Assembly: GCA_934394585.1 (NCBI GenBank) | Contig: CAKRQU010000002.1 | Location: 52,093-116,092, forward strand | Length of the DNA stretch: 64,000 nucleotides | DNA from: an uncultured Eubacteriales bacterium | Lineage (GTDB): Bacteria > Bacillota > Clostridia > Oscillospirales > CAG-272 | Direction of reading: 5' to 3' | Shown: positions 1 to 8,236 of the stretch, piece by piece | How positions within the stretch are numbered: the first letter of the stretch is position 1 | Layout: each line of letters begins with the position of its first letter | Notes under the pieces: generated by a model | Seen by the model: the letters and a program-made list of their open reading frames with translations, nothing else | Databases searched by the model: none | What the model was told of the DNA's origin: nothing | Position numbers and translations under genes: made by a program

Positions 1-2
1 GA

Positions 3-659
3 AACGAGCTTTCCGCGGGAATGGTTGTGCTTCGTCCGGGCGACGCCGATCCTTCCATGAGCAAGATGTATTTCGATCTTTACGATACGATATTCACCGT
101 AAACGAAAAAGTGGCAAAGTACATAGAGGACAATAACAAATCCTCGAGCCAGAATTCATCCGACGAGCTTTTTGCAAAGCTTCTGCGCTTCCCTCTGCTC
201 GTCCGCATGATAATGGCGATTTATCGCTTCGGCGACAAGCACGGACTCCTTCCGAAAAGCCTGCTCGATGCCAGTCCGTTTCACAATTCGTTTGTAATAA
301 CAAACCTCGCCAGCATCAGAACAAATTACATATACCATCATGTTTACGGATTCGGCACCACGAGCATAATTCTTTCCATAGGCACGAATATCGACACGCC
401 GAAAATGAAAAACGGCGAGATAGTGCTCGAAAAGGAAATGCCTTTCGGCATAGTGATGGATGAAAGAATAGCAAACGGCAGCTATTACGCAAACGCCTTT
501 GCAAAAATGCAGAGATATCTGAAAAATCCCGCTCTTCTGGAAACGCCTCCGGAAACGGTGAATGTAGATTACGAATTTGAGGGACTTTCCGAAAAATTCA
601 AAAAAGAAAAAAAGAAAAAGAAAGACAAAAAGAAAAAGACGGAAGAAGAAACCGCCTGA
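3..659 (+). CDS. E2-like acyltransferase-fold protein, 5' partial
   Basis: The reading frame is open to the left edge, so the N-terminus lies outside the window. The visible 218 residues resemble the C-terminal catalytic domain of 2-oxo acid dehydrogenase E2 / chloramphenicol acetyltransferase-type CoA-dependent acyltransferases: a SFVITNLASI segment, a YHHVYGFGTTSIILSIG segment, and a late DERIANG motif followed by a helix and KNPALLE. In true E2 enzymes this last motif is DHRxxDG, where His and Asp serve catalysis; here they are Glu and Asn, so classical acyl transfer is doubtful. No lipoyl domain is visible. The tail is a run of Lys/Glu. It is followed after 20 bp by the zinc-uptake genes, though a functional link is not evident. 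Fold assignment is fairly firm, function is not. Confidence 0.6.
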   Translation, partial: NELSAGMVVLRPGDADPSMSKMYFDLYDTIFTVNEKVAKYIEDNNKSSSQNSSDELFAKLLRFPLLVRMIMAIYRFGDKHGLLPKSLLDASPFHNSFVITNLASIRTNYIYHHVYGFGTTSIILSIGTNIDTPKMKNGEIVLEKEMPFGIVMDERIANGSYYANAFAKMQRYLKNPALLETPPETVNVDYEFEGLSEKFKKEKKKKKDKKKKTEEETA

Positions 660-679
660 ACCGATCGGAGAAAAAAGGT

Positions 680-955
680 ATGAAAAACAGCACACGCACG
701 GCATTTACGATAATAATTGCTGTGCTGTTTTTCTGCCTTTTTGCTTTTTCGGCTTTTACTCTGGCTTTTCATGAATGCTCGGATCTCGGTTGCTGCACGG
801 TATGCAAAACATTCGGCACGTCGCACCACGTTTCGCAATCAGCCGTTTTGGCGGCGGCTGTTTTTGCGCTCGTTTCCGTATGCGCGAAAATACGCGTCTG
901 CAAAACGTCCGCGCGTTCATCGCTCGAAAGCCTGAATATAAAGCTTTCGGAATAG
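680..955 (+). CDS. small Cys/His-containing membrane protein of the zinc cluster
   Basis: A 91-residue protein with one N-terminal membrane segment (about residues 8-30) followed at the membrane exit by a His/Cys cluster (HECSDLGCCTVC, then a GTSHH motif), and a second hydrophobic stretch at about residues 53-68. From general knowledge, short membrane proteins with an HECxxxxCxxC signature recur beside zinc ABC transporters in Clostridia, and I assign it on that basis plus position: 49 bp upstream of the metal-binding lipoprotein, same strand. A metal-handling role is inference; no enzyme domain is visible. GGAG lies upstream of the ATG. Confidence 0.6.
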   Translation: MKNSTRTAFTIIIAVLFFCLFAFSAFTLAFHECSDLGCCTVCKTFGTSHHVSQSAVLAAAVFALVSVCAKIRVCKTSARSSLESLNIKLSE

Positions 956-1004
956 ATTTTTTCATAAATCAAACACGCTTTTACATAAACGGAGGTTAAA
1001 ATTT

Positions 1005-1946
1005 ATGAAAAAATCCATAAAAATAATCTGTGCGGTGCTTGCGACGGTGATTTTTCTCCTGCCGCTCTGCTCATGCGCGAAAACAAAAGAAAAAGGCAAA
1101 ATAAAAATAGTATGCACGGCGCTTTCTCTCTACGATTTCACGCGCGAAATCGCGGGGGATAAGGCGGATATCGTCCTTCTCACAAACGGCTCCGCCGATT
1201 ACCACAGCTACGAGCCCACGGCGTCCGATATTCTGGAGATATCCGATTGCGATATTTTCGTATATATCGGCGGGGCGAGCGAAAAATGGGTGGACAAAGC
1301 CATTTCCGCTTCCGAAAACAATGCCGCAGTAAAGGTCTGCGCCATGTCTTTTACAGAAACGATCCCCGTCGGCGGTCACGACGAGCATAAAGACGAACAT
1401 GAGCACGATGAGGACGAAGCCGACGAGCATGTATGGACTTCTCTTTCAAATGCCGTGAAAATCGCAGGCAAAATAGGCGAAGCCGTCTGCAAAGCAGATC
1501 CCGCAAACGAAAGCTTTTACAAAGAAAATCTTTCCGCCTACGAAGAAAAACTGACGGCGCTCGATGCCGAATACAGAAAATGCATTGAGGAAAGCCCGCT
1601 TCGCGAGCTTGTTTTCGCGGACAGATTTCCTTTTGCATACCTTGCAAAAGATTACGGCATAGAATGCCACGCGGCTTTCAGCGGATGCTCATCCGAATCG
1701 GAAGCAAGTTTTGAAGTAATAGCCTCTCTGATAGACGAGGTGAAAAGCAAAAAGCTCCCCGCCGTCATCATGATAGAGGGAAGCAAAGGCGATATAGCCG
1801 ATACCGTATGCAAAGCCACCGGCGTGAAAAAGCTCGTGATGGATTCGTGTCAGAGCTCATCGCCAGAATCCATGCAAAAAGGCGACATATACTACTCCGC
1901 CATGGTGAAAAATCTCGCCGTTTTAAAGGAGGCACTCGGAAATTGA
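1005..1946 (+). CDS. znuA: zinc/manganese ABC transporter substrate-binding lipoprotein (ZnuA/AdcA family)
   Basis: A 313-residue extracellular metal-binding lipoprotein of the cluster A-I (TroA/ZnuA) family. A signal peptide ends in a lipobox with the lipidated Cys at about residue 24 (LCSC). The fold starts with KIKIVCTALSLYDFTREIAGDKADI and DYHSYEPTASDI, which carries the first metal-ligand His region. A long His/Asp/Glu loop (about residues 125-142, repeated HDEH units) precedes the DEHVWTSLSNAVKI segment. The acidic His-rich loop is typical of zinc rather than manganese binders. AACGGAGG precedes the ATG. It heads the binding protein-ATPase-permease order, with the ATPase start overlapping its stop. 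Confidence 0.92.
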   Translation: MKKSIKIICAVLATVIFLLPLCSCAKTKEKGKIKIVCTALSLYDFTREIAGDKADIVLLTNGSADYHSYEPTASDILEISDCDIFVYIGGASEKWVDKAISASENNAAVKVCAMSFTETIPVGGHDEHKDEHEHDEDEADEHVWTSLSNAVKIAGKIGEAVCKADPANESFYKENLSAYEEKLTALDAEYRKCIEESPLRELVFADRFPFAYLAKDYGIECHAAFSGCSSESEASFEVIASLIDEVKSKKLPAVIMIEGSKGDIADTVCKATGVKKLVMDSCQSSSPESMQKGDIYYSAMVKNLAVLKEALGN

Positions 1947-2626
1947 AATTGATAGAAGTAAAAAATCTGCGTCTTGCCTATGACGGCGTGACGGTGCTGG
2001 ACAATGTGAATTTCGATGTGGAAAGCGGCGATTATCTTTGCATAGTCGGCGAAAACGGTTCCGGAAAAAGCACGCTCATGCGCGCCCTTCTGGGACTGAA
2101 ATCTGTTTCCGACGGTGAAATAGTGATGAGCAGGATAAAAAGCGCCGATATAGGTTATCTCCCGCAGAGAATAAACACGCGGCGCGATTTTCCCGCCTCC
2201 GTATACGAGGTGGTTATATCGGGATGCCGCGGGAAATCACTTTTTCATAATGCGTCGGATAAAAAAACAGCTATGGAAAATATAGCTCGCACCGGTCTTT
2301 CGGGAATGGAAAAGCGATGCTTTTCGGAGCTTTCCGGCGGTCAGGCTCAGCGCGTGCTCCTCGCCCGTGCGCTCTGTGCCGCAAAATCCATGATACTGCT
2401 CGATGAACCCGTGGCAGGGCTTGACCCCGACGCCACTGCCGAAATGTATTCCTGCATAGAAAAGCTGAATAAAGAAGGCATAACCGTGATGATGATATCC
2501 CACGATATTGCTTCCGTAATGAAGTACGCGACGAAAATACTCCATATCGGAAACAATACATCTTTCTTTTGCGGCAAAGAGAAATATATAGAATATATTG
2601 AAAAGGCGGGAGGGGAAAGAAAATGA
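1943..2626 (+). CDS. znuC: zinc ABC transporter ATP-binding protein
   Basis: A 227-residue ABC ATPase. I place the start at the TTG at 1943, which overlaps the TGA of the binding protein and sits 10 bp after a strong AAAGGAGG; this gives the usual family N-terminus (MKLIEVKNLRLAYDG). Walker A is GENGSGKST (about residues 35-43), the signature is ELSGGQAQRVLLARAL, Walker B is MILLDEPVAGLD, and the switch His is in MMISHD. It would energise the permease that follows. Longer upstream extensions read through the end of the preceding gene and lack a ribosome site. Confidence 0.93.
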   Translation: MKLIEVKNLRLAYDGVTVLDNVNFDVESGDYLCIVGENGSGKSTLMRALLGLKSVSDGEIVMSRIKSADIGYLPQRINTRRDFPASVYEVVISGCRGKSLFHNASDKKTAMENIARTGLSGMEKRCFSELSGGQAQRVLLARALCAAKSMILLDEPVAGLDPDATAEMYSCIEKLNKEGITVMMISHDIASVMKYATKILHIGNNTSFFCGKEKYIEYIEKAGGERK

Positions 2627-3459
2627 ATATATTTGAAAAAATAGCGTATTATTTTTCGTTTTCCTTTACGCGGTATGCAGTGATAGCGGGTCTGCTTGTC
2701 GCGGTTTGCTCCTCGCTCATCGGCGTCAGCCTTGTTCTGAAACGTTATTCCATGATAGGCGACGGACTTTCCCATGTGGCTTTCGGTGCCATGGCGATAG
2801 CCTCCGTTTTCAGCCTCGCGCCGATGGCGGCAGCCATGCCCGTAACGATTGCCGCCGCGGTATTTCTGCTACGTGCAAAAGGCAGATTCAAAGGAGAAAC
2901 CTCCATCGCGCTCATATCGGTTTCCGCGCTGGCGATAGGATATCTCATAATGAATATATTCCCGTCCTCGTCAAATACGGCTTCCGACGTGTGCACCACG
3001 CTTTTCGGTTCCACTTCCATTCTCACGCTCACCCGCTCGGAAGTATGGTTGTGCGTCGGTCTTTCTCTTGCCGTGGTAATATTTTTCACCGTATTTTACA
3101 ATAAAATATTTGCGATAACATTCGATGAGGAATTTGCGCGCGCCTCCGGCATGCCCACGGGCATTTACGATACGGCTTTTGCCGTGGTGATAGCCGTAGT
3201 GATAGTGCTTTCCATGAGCCTCGTGGGCGCGCTTCTCGTTTCCGCGCTGATAATCTTCCCCGCCATGACGGCAATGCAGATATTCAAAAGCTTCCGCAGC
3301 GTCACGATATGCGCAGTAGTCGTATCCGTTTCGTGCGCCGCGCTCGGGCTTATCGTCGCCATTCTCTACGGCACGCCGGTAGGCTCCACCATAGTCGCGG
3401 CGGATCTAATCCTGCTCATTGTATTTACCGTGATAGGAAAAATAAGGAGGCGCGCATGA
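2623..3459 (+). CDS. znuB: zinc ABC transporter permease
   Basis: A 278-residue polytopic membrane protein of the ABC-3 (ZnuB/TroC) family with about eight hydrophobic segments. Family landmarks include SLIGVSLVLKRYSMIGDGLSHVAFGAM near the N-terminus, which contains the metal-path His/Asp region, and a late VGALLVSALIIFPAMTAMQ segment. Its ATG overlaps the ATPase stop (ATGA) and its own stop overlaps the next start, so the cassette is translationally coupled. Metal specificity is inferred from the His-rich binding protein. Confidence 0.93.
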   Translation: MNIFEKIAYYFSFSFTRYAVIAGLLVAVCSSLIGVSLVLKRYSMIGDGLSHVAFGAMAIASVFSLAPMAAAMPVTIAAAVFLLRAKGRFKGETSIALISVSALAIGYLIMNIFPSSSNTASDVCTTLFGSTSILTLTRSEVWLCVGLSLAVVIFFTVFYNKIFAITFDEEFARASGMPTGIYDTAFAVVIAVVIVLSMSLVGALLVSALIIFPAMTAMQIFKSFRSVTICAVVVSVSCAALGLIVAILYGTPVGSTIVAADLILLIVFTVIGKIRRRA

Positions 3460-3857
3460 AAAAAGTACTTTCTTTCATCTTTGCCGTGCTTATCTGCATT
3501 TTTCTCGTTTCGTGCGGCGGAGAAAAATCCGATATAGATCTGACAAAAATGAATGCCGCCATGCGGTATGCCACCGTGCTTTCCATGACGGAAAATCCGG
3601 AGGTTTATCTCGGAAGGACTGTCCTCATTTCAGGTAAATATATAAAAAATTATTACGAGCCGACCGAAAAATATTATCATTTCGTTTCCGGCTATGACGA
3701 TACGGGTTGCTGCACATGGGGATATGAATTCATACTCGATGAAAATCTCTTTTCTTATCCCGAAGAAAATTCCAATGTCACACTCCGCGGGACCATACGC
3801 CAATATACGGAGCATGACGCAGTCTATTACTATATAGATGTGGATACGCTGAAATAA
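3456..3857 (+). CDS. small lipoprotein, zinc-operon partner, unknown function
   Basis: A 133-residue predicted lipoprotein: hydrophobic signal (about residues 4-19) with lipobox LVSC. The start is the ATG overlapping the permease stop, served by AAGGAGG. The mature part has the feel of a small beta-rich domain (NPEVYLGRTVLISGKY, then YHFVSGYDDTGCC and VTLRGTIRQYTEHDAVYYYIDVDTL), possibly an OB-like barrel; that is inference. Last gene of the cassette, directly followed by a terminator. It may be an accessory metal-binding or docking lipoprotein; no catalytic motif is visible. Confidence 0.75.
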   Translation: MKKVLSFIFAVLICIFLVSCGGEKSDIDLTKMNAAMRYATVLSMTENPEVYLGRTVLISGKYIKNYYEPTEKYYHFVSGYDDTGCCTWGYEFILDENLFSYPEENSNVTLRGTIRQYTEHDAVYYYIDVDTLK

Positions 3858-3860
3858 AAA

Positions 3861-3886
3861 ATAAAAACCGCGAAAGCGGTTTTTAT
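3861..3886. terminator. bidirectional intrinsic terminator
   Basis: Inverted repeat ATAAAAACCGC-GAAA-GCGGTTTTTAT with A/T runs on both sides. It separates the convergent zinc operon (plus) and HD hydrolase gene (minus). Confidence 0.85.
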
Positions 3887-3890
3887 TTTT

Positions 3891-4472
3891 TTATTCGTCT
3901 TTTATATAGCCCTTTGCCACATTGTCGGCTATTATTTTCTCCACATAAGGATATATCGCAGGCAGTCCTTCCTTTACTACGGCTACGCGCCTGTATACGG
4001 CGGATTTCGTGACGCCGTTTTTCATCCAAGTAAATCCGTCGTTCAGCGCATTTGAGAGGAAAGGCTGAACTTTGTCGAGCGACGCCGCATATTTTGCTTC
4101 GTTTGTCTGCTCTGCGTCAAATTCTTCCCAGAGCGCACGGAGCGGCTCCGCCTCTGGGCAAATCACAAAAAGCTTGTCCGCGGCTGCCTTTTCCCTTTCC
4201 GCCTTGTCCGCATAACCCACAGTATCGTATGCGAATGTATCGCCCGCATAAATTTCCACGAGATCGTGCACGAGAGTCATTTTCAGCACCTTTTCCATAT
4301 TTATCGGAAACGGCGCATACTTTTCGAAAAGAACAGCCATGATGGCGAGATGCCATGAATGCTCCGCATCGTTTTCCCTGCGCGAGCCGTCGTATATGAG
4401 CGAGCGTCGCAGGACTGTTTTCATTTTATCAGCTTCTATTATAAAATCAAATACTTTTGATATATCGTCCAT
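3891..4472 (-). CDS. HD-domain phosphohydrolase (YfbR/HDDC2-like)
   Basis: A 193-residue HD-superfamily protein. The metal-binding set is visible: H38 in RRENDAEHSWH, H69-D70 in LVHDLVEIYAGD, and a downstream Asp. The spacing and the GDTFAYD segment fit the YfbR/HDDC2 group, whose characterised members are 5'-nucleotidases acting on deoxyribonucleoside monophosphates. A role in nucleotide-pool cleaning is therefore likely but the substrate is not readable from sequence. Alone between two terminators. Confidence 0.82.
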   Translation of the reverse strand: MDDISKVFDFIIEADKMKTVLRRSLIYDGSRRENDAEHSWHLAIMAVLFEKYAPFPINMEKVLKMTLVHDLVEIYAGDTFAYDTVGYADKAEREKAAADKLFVICPEAEPLRALWEEFDAEQTNEAKYAASLDKVQPFLSNALNDGFTWMKNGVTKSAVYRRVAVVKEGLPAIYPYVEKIIADNVAKGYIKDE

Positions 4473-4500
4473 TTCAAAAGCCCCCGAAAAATTTTATATT

Positions 4501-4530
4501 AAAGCCCGATGCAATGCGCAATCGGGCTTT
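4501..4530 (-). terminator. intrinsic terminator after the SDR gene
   Basis: Stem AAAGCCCGAT / ATCGGGCTTT with a 10-nt loop; on the minus strand it is followed by TTTAATATAAAATTTTT. It lies 11 bp beyond the stop of the minus-strand SDR gene. Confidence 0.75.
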
Positions 4531-4540
4531 ATTTGCATAA

Positions 4541-5395
4541 TCAGACTCCCGAATAAGCGGAGAAACCGCCGTCCACTGGAACCACTATTCCGTTTACAAA
4601 GCCTGCCGCGCCTTCGTCGCAAAGCCAGAGCAATGTTCCCACGAGATCACTCGGCTCTCCGAATTTCTCCATGGGCGTATTGCGTAGGATTTTGTGGCTT
4701 CTTTCCGTATAGCTGCCGTCGGGATTGGTGAGAAGAGTTCTGTTCTGATCGGTAAGGAAAAATCCGGGCGCTATCGCATTTACGCGTATGCCCACTTTGG
4801 AAAAGTGAACGGCAAGCCACTGCGTGAAATTGGAAACAGCCGCCTTTGCTCCTGAATAAGCGGGAATTTTTGTGAGGGGCGTGAATGCATTCATGCTGGA
4901 AATATTCACTATGCAGCAGCCCTTCTTTTCAGCCATATCGCGTGCAAATGTCTGCGTGGGCATGAGTGTTCCGAGAAAATTGAGATTGAAAACAAATTCC
5001 ACTCCCTTGGGGTCGAGATCGAAAAATGTGACAGCATCGCCCGCGCCTTTCAGATCTTCGGGGAAAAGATATTCTTTTGTGGTGGTGCCCTTCGGATTGT
5101 TTCCGCCGGCTCCGTTGAGAAGTATATCGCATGTGCCGAGCTTTTCGGTTATCAGCGCTCTTGCTTTTTCGAGACTTTCCCTGTCGAGCACATTTGCGCA
5201 TACTGCGATGGCTGTGCCGCCCTCTGCCGTTATCGCGTCGGCAACTTTCTGCGCCGCTTCAAGACGCAGATCGCAAACGGCAACTTTTGCTCCGCAAGCG
5301 GCAAGCGCCTGCGCAAATTCCGAGCAAAGTATGCCTCCGCCACCCGTAACCACGGCCACTTTATCTTTCAGATCAATTTTAAAAGGCAATTTCAT
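4541..5395 (-). CDS. SDR-family oxidoreductase, D-mannonate oxidoreductase-like
   Basis: A 284-residue classical-type short-chain dehydrogenase. The NAD(P)-binding TGGGGIL motif starts at about residue 17, NGAGGNNP is the second Rossmann landmark, and the catalytic Ser (NISSMNAF) and Tyr-x3-Lys (YSGAKAA) are all present. The length and the LPFKIDLKDKVAVVTGGGG start recall the SDR-type fructuronate reductases of hexuronate catabolism in Firmicutes; that narrower call is from memory of the family, and no uronate genes flank it. AAAGGAGA precedes the ATG. Confidence 0.8.
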   Translation of the reverse strand: MKLPFKIDLKDKVAVVTGGGGILCSEFAQALAACGAKVAVCDLRLEAAQKVADAITAEGGTAIAVCANVLDRESLEKARALITEKLGTCDILLNGAGGNNPKGTTTKEYLFPEDLKGAGDAVTFFDLDPKGVEFVFNLNFLGTLMPTQTFARDMAEKKGCCIVNISSMNAFTPLTKIPAYSGAKAAVSNFTQWLAVHFSKVGIRVNAIAPGFFLTDQNRTLLTNPDGSYTERSHKILRNTPMEKFGEPSDLVGTLLWLCDEGAAGFVNGIVVPVDGGFSAYSGV

Positions 5396-5469
5396 AATTT
5401 TATCTCCTTTCGGCGAAAGCCGATTATTTACATTTATATATTACACCTGTTTTTGTCCAAAGTCAATAG

Positions 5470-6120
5470 TCAGAGCGTATCAACAAGCTCGCCGAATTCT
5501 TTTGCGCTGTTTACGATATACTGCGCGCCCGTTTGCGCGAGAATATCGGCGGGACGATATCCCCAGCTTGCGCCCACGGTAATAAATCCCGCGTTTCTGC
5601 CCGTTTTCATATCCACGTCGGAATCGCCTATATAAACGATTTCATCGGGTCTGCATCCCAGCGCGGCGGTCAGCGCAAAAGCGCTTGCGGGATCCGGCTT
5701 TCCGGGAAATTCCGGCCTTTTGCCCCACGGCTCGTCTATCATACCGGGGAAAAATTTATCGCATATAATTTTTACATTGCAATCGTCTTTATTTGAAAGC
5801 ACGGCTGTTTTCTTTCCGTCGGCTCTCAGTTTGCAGAGCAGCTCCGGTATGCCGTCGTAAGGTCTGGTCTTGTCCACCAGATGATTTTTGTAGTGGTCCA
5901 TATAAATATCCACGGCGCGCTTCTTTTCCTCCTCGGAAGGAAGCTGCTCCATGCACATTTTTATAAATTCGGGCGTGGAAAGATTTATCGCGCGCAAAAC
6001 CTCCGCTTCCGTTATCGGCGGCAAACCGTATACGGCGCGTACCTCCGATATCGTGATGAGCAAATCGGGCATGGTATTTGTCAGAGTCCCGTCCAGATCG
6101 AAAATCACTGCTTTTATCAT
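5470..6120 (-). CDS. HAD-family phosphatase, phosphoglycolate phosphatase-like
   Basis: A 216-residue HAD subfamily IA hydrolase. Motif I is FDLDGTLTNT (nucleophile Asp at residue 8), motif II is AVLSNKDD, motif III has the Lys in GKRPEFPGKPDP, and motif IV is YIGDSDVDMKTGRNAG. A helical cap lies between motifs I and II. Gph/PgmB-like enzymes of this size clear phosphoglycolate or sugar phosphates; the exact substrate is open. It diverges from the phosphopantetheinyl transferase gene. Confidence 0.85.
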   Translation of the reverse strand: MIKAVIFDLDGTLTNTMPDLLITISEVRAVYGLPPITEAEVLRAINLSTPEFIKMCMEQLPSEEEKKRAVDIYMDHYKNHLVDKTRPYDGIPELLCKLRADGKKTAVLSNKDDCNVKIICDKFFPGMIDEPWGKRPEFPGKPDPASAFALTAALGCRPDEIVYIGDSDVDMKTGRNAGFITVGASWGYRPADILAQTGAQYIVNSAKEFGELVDTL

Positions 6121-6162
6121 AATATATTATTCTCCCGTAAAACCGTTTTTTCTCAATTCACT

Positions 6163-6191
6163 ATTTTAGCAGGAATTTTCTATTTTGTCTA
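6163..6191 (-). promoter_or_regulatory. promoter of the HAD phosphatase gene
   Basis: On the minus strand TAGACA, a 17-bp spacer, then TAAAAT, 43 bp upstream of the ATG. Confidence 0.55.
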
Positions 6192-6221
6192 TAGTAAAAT
6201 GAAAATTCCGCTCACATTTCG

Positions 6222-6250
6222 TTGACTTTAGGCGAAATATATGTTATTCT
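6222..6250 (+). promoter_or_regulatory. promoter of the phosphopantetheinyl transferase gene
   Basis: TTGACT, 17-bp spacer, TATTCT, about 50 bp upstream of the ATG at 6301. Confidence 0.65.
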
Positions 6251-6300
6251 ATTAAAGTAAAATATAAAATCAGTGCAATTTGCGTAAAAGGAAAAAATAT

Positions 6301-6969
6301 ATGGAAAATAATTCTTTTGTAAAAGTTTACGTCGCGGATTATTCATCGTTTGATGATGAATTTCTCGCTTCTCATATCGGTGAAATCTCGGACGAGCGAC
6401 GGGCACGCATAGAGAAAGCAGCCCGCGCGACGACAAAATATCAGCTTCTCGCATCGGGGCTTCTTGCAAAAAAGGCTCTATTTGCGACATTCGGCATCGA
6501 AAATCCTTCATTTAAATGCAATGAGTACGGAAAACCTTATGTCGAGGGGCATGAAGATTGCTTTTTCAATATATCCCACAGCGAGGGAAAAATAGTATGC
6601 GCGGTTTCATCGGTGCAGTGCGGCACGGATATAGAAAAAATCGCGGCGCCCGCGCAGATGGATATGATAGCGGGAAAATTTTTCACCGTATATGAGCGCA
6701 ATGCCATACTCCTCTCCGCAAATCCCGTGGAAGCCTTTGTCCGCCTCTGGACCCTGCGAGAAGCTTATGTAAAAATGCGCGGCAAGGGATTTGATATCCC
6801 GCTCGCTTCTCTTTCCTGCGTTTTTCCTCACGGGAAAGCGCATGTATTCGAATACGGCAAAGTATGCGAGGACGCATTTTTCCATGAAATACGCGATATT
6901 TACGGTTATCGCGCCTCTGTCTGCACGCTCGGCGAAACGGATTTTTCCATGGAAAAAACAGAGCTGTAA
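6301..6969 (+). CDS. 4'-phosphopantetheinyl transferase (Sfp-type)
   Basis: A 222-residue Sfp/Gsp-superfamily enzyme that moves phosphopantetheine from CoA to a carrier-protein Ser. Signature segments are FNISHSEG, CGTDIEKI (Mg-binding Asp/Glu) and FVRLWTLREAYVKMRGKG (WxxKEAxxK-type helix, here with Arg for the first Lys). The start is ATG 6301, with AAAAGG 9 bp upstream; a TTG at 6280 is less likely. Its length is that of Sfp enzymes rather than the smaller AcpS. It converges on the acyl carrier protein gene, its probable substrate, across a shared terminator. Confidence 0.9.
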   Translation: MENNSFVKVYVADYSSFDDEFLASHIGEISDERRARIEKAARATTKYQLLASGLLAKKALFATFGIENPSFKCNEYGKPYVEGHEDCFFNISHSEGKIVCAVSSVQCGTDIEKIAAPAQMDMIAGKFFTVYERNAILLSANPVEAFVRLWTLREAYVKMRGKGFDIPLASLSCVFPHGKAHVFEYGKVCEDAFFHEIRDIYGYRASVCTLGETDFSMEKTEL

Positions 6970-6992
6970 ATCAACCGCTTTTTATAACACAT

Positions 6993-7032
6993 ATAAAATA
7001 AAATCACCGCCATGGCGGTGATTTTATTTTAT
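6993..7032. terminator. bidirectional terminator between PPTase and acpP
   Basis: An almost perfect 40-bp palindrome centred on CCATGG with GC core ATCACCGCC/GGCGGTGAT and flanking AAAATAAA/TTTATTTT runs, usable in both directions. Confidence 0.85.
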
Positions 7033-7040
7033 GTAATATT

Positions 7041-7274
7041 TTACTGCTGATTATTCTCTATATAGCGGACTATATCGCCCACTGTTTTGAAGCCGACAAT
7101 ATCCTCATCGGAAATTATTATACCGTAATCCTGCTCTATATTCATGAGCATTTCAACTATGTCGAGAGAATCCGCTCCGAGATCCTCCATAATATTTGTT
7201 TCTTCCGTGATGGAATCGATATCTACTCTGAGCTGCTTTGAGAGTATATCTTTTACAGATTCAAGCGCTGTCAT
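7041..7274 (-). CDS. acpP: acyl carrier protein
   Basis: A 77-residue acyl carrier protein of fatty-acid synthesis. The phosphopantetheine site is EDLGADSLDIVEM, with the modified Ser in DSL; the rest is the usual acidic four-helix protein. The start is the ATG at 7274, preceded by AAAGG, which gives the standard ACP length; an in-frame upstream extension crosses the promoter. Monocistronic, with its own consensus promoter and a terminator shared with the converging phosphopantetheinyl transferase. Confidence 0.95.
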   Translation of the reverse strand: MTALESVKDILSKQLRVDIDSITEETNIMEDLGADSLDIVEMLMNIEQDYGIIISDEDIVGFKTVGDIVRYIENNQQ

Positions 7275-7308
7275 TGTTTTTTTTCCTTTCTGTAGGGTAT
7301 TTTCTACT

Positions 7309-7337
7309 ATTATAATACGTGCAATCGGAATTTGCAA
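7309..7337 (-). promoter_or_regulatory. acpP promoter
   Basis: Minus strand TTGCAA, 17 bp, TATAAT, about 35 bp before the acpP ATG. Confidence 0.7.
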
Positions 7338-7372
7338 TACCATTTTCAAAAAAATTCCCGATTTTTTGGTGT

Positions 7373-7912
7373 TTATTTTTCGTCGCCGTAAAGCTCGGAA
7401 AGATATTCCCTGCGGATATTGCCGAAAACAAATTTCATGCTTTGCAGAAATTCCTCATTGGCTTCGAAAATAAGCTCGGTTTTCCTGCCGTTGAAATCGA
7501 GTATGAAAGCATACGGATTTTCGGGAAATATCGTGCGGCAGTAATTGAAGCGCGTGCGCACGTCGGGATGTTCTTTTTTGTATTTGTCCTTTTCCTCTGC
7601 GGTTTTCGGATATTTTACTATTTCTATTCCCGTCTTCATCGAAACATTGCAGACCGTACTTATTTTTCCTCTCGTGCCCATGGATCTGAAAACCACGAAA
7701 TTTCCGTCCTCTACCGCATAAGTATAAACGGAAAGCGTATATCTGCACAAAATGAAAAGCGCCGCGCCGAGAAAAATCACTCCCGCCGCCTGTATCAGTC
7801 CCGCATAGTAGCGGCTGAGCGCAGAAAGGATAAAAAATATCACGGATGCCGCAAAAAGCAGGATGGCGATATTATCGGCTTTTGAATTTTTCGGCGGAGT
7901 GTATTTGTACAT
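7373..7912 (-). CDS. two-helix membrane protein of unknown function
   Basis: A 179-residue protein with two adjacent membrane helices (about residues 15-35 and 40-60) and a C-terminal soluble domain of about 110 residues that alternates short beta-like segments (AVEDGNFVVFRSMG, AFILDFNGRKTELIFEANEEF). The layout, two TM helices then a small beta domain ending in a helix, resembles bacterial PH-like membrane proteins, but I recognise no signature. Isolated gene. Confidence 0.7.
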   Translation of the reverse strand: MYKYTPPKNSKADNIAILLFAASVIFFILSALSRYYAGLIQAAGVIFLGAALFILCRYTLSVYTYAVEDGNFVVFRSMGTRGKISTVCNVSMKTGIEIVKYPKTAEEKDKYKKEHPDVRTRFNYCRTIFPENPYAFILDFNGRKTELIFEANEEFLQSMKFVFGNIRREYLSELYGDEK

Positions 7913-8003
7913 TTGGCTTTACCTCTTTATTTTTATTTTCGCTGTGACATTTGGCATGCTTATTTCATAATATAGATTAAAAACACCAAAAGGAGTGATT
8001 TTT

Positions 8004-8231
8004 ATGGAAATCAATCGCAAAACCATTGACGGGCTTCTCAGCCTCGACGATAAAACTCTCGCCGAAAAGGCGGAAAAAGTGGCACGTGCCGCAGGTCTTG
8101 GCGGGAATATACCCGACATAACAAAAATGCGCGCCATGCTTTCATCTGTGAGCGATGAAGACCTTCACCGCCTCGTTTCGGCGCTCGGCAAGGAACGCAC
8201 GGAAAAAATGATACGTGAAATACAGGGGTGA
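8004..8231 (+). CDS. small helical protein, first of a three-gene unknown cluster
   Basis: A 75-residue, charged, all-helical protein (MEINRKTIDGLLSLDDKTL...). The start is ATG 8004, 8 bp after AGGAG. The pattern of short amphipathic helices, with the stop overlapping the next gene start region, recurs in Clostridia next to two other small proteins exactly as here; I know of no assigned function. A sporulation-related role is sometimes suggested by its distribution, but that is recollection, not evidence from this window. Confidence 0.72.
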   Translation: MEINRKTIDGLLSLDDKTLAEKAEKVARAAGLGGNIPDITKMRAMLSSVSDEDLHRLVSALGKERTEKMIREIQG

Positions 8232-8236
8232 GTGAT

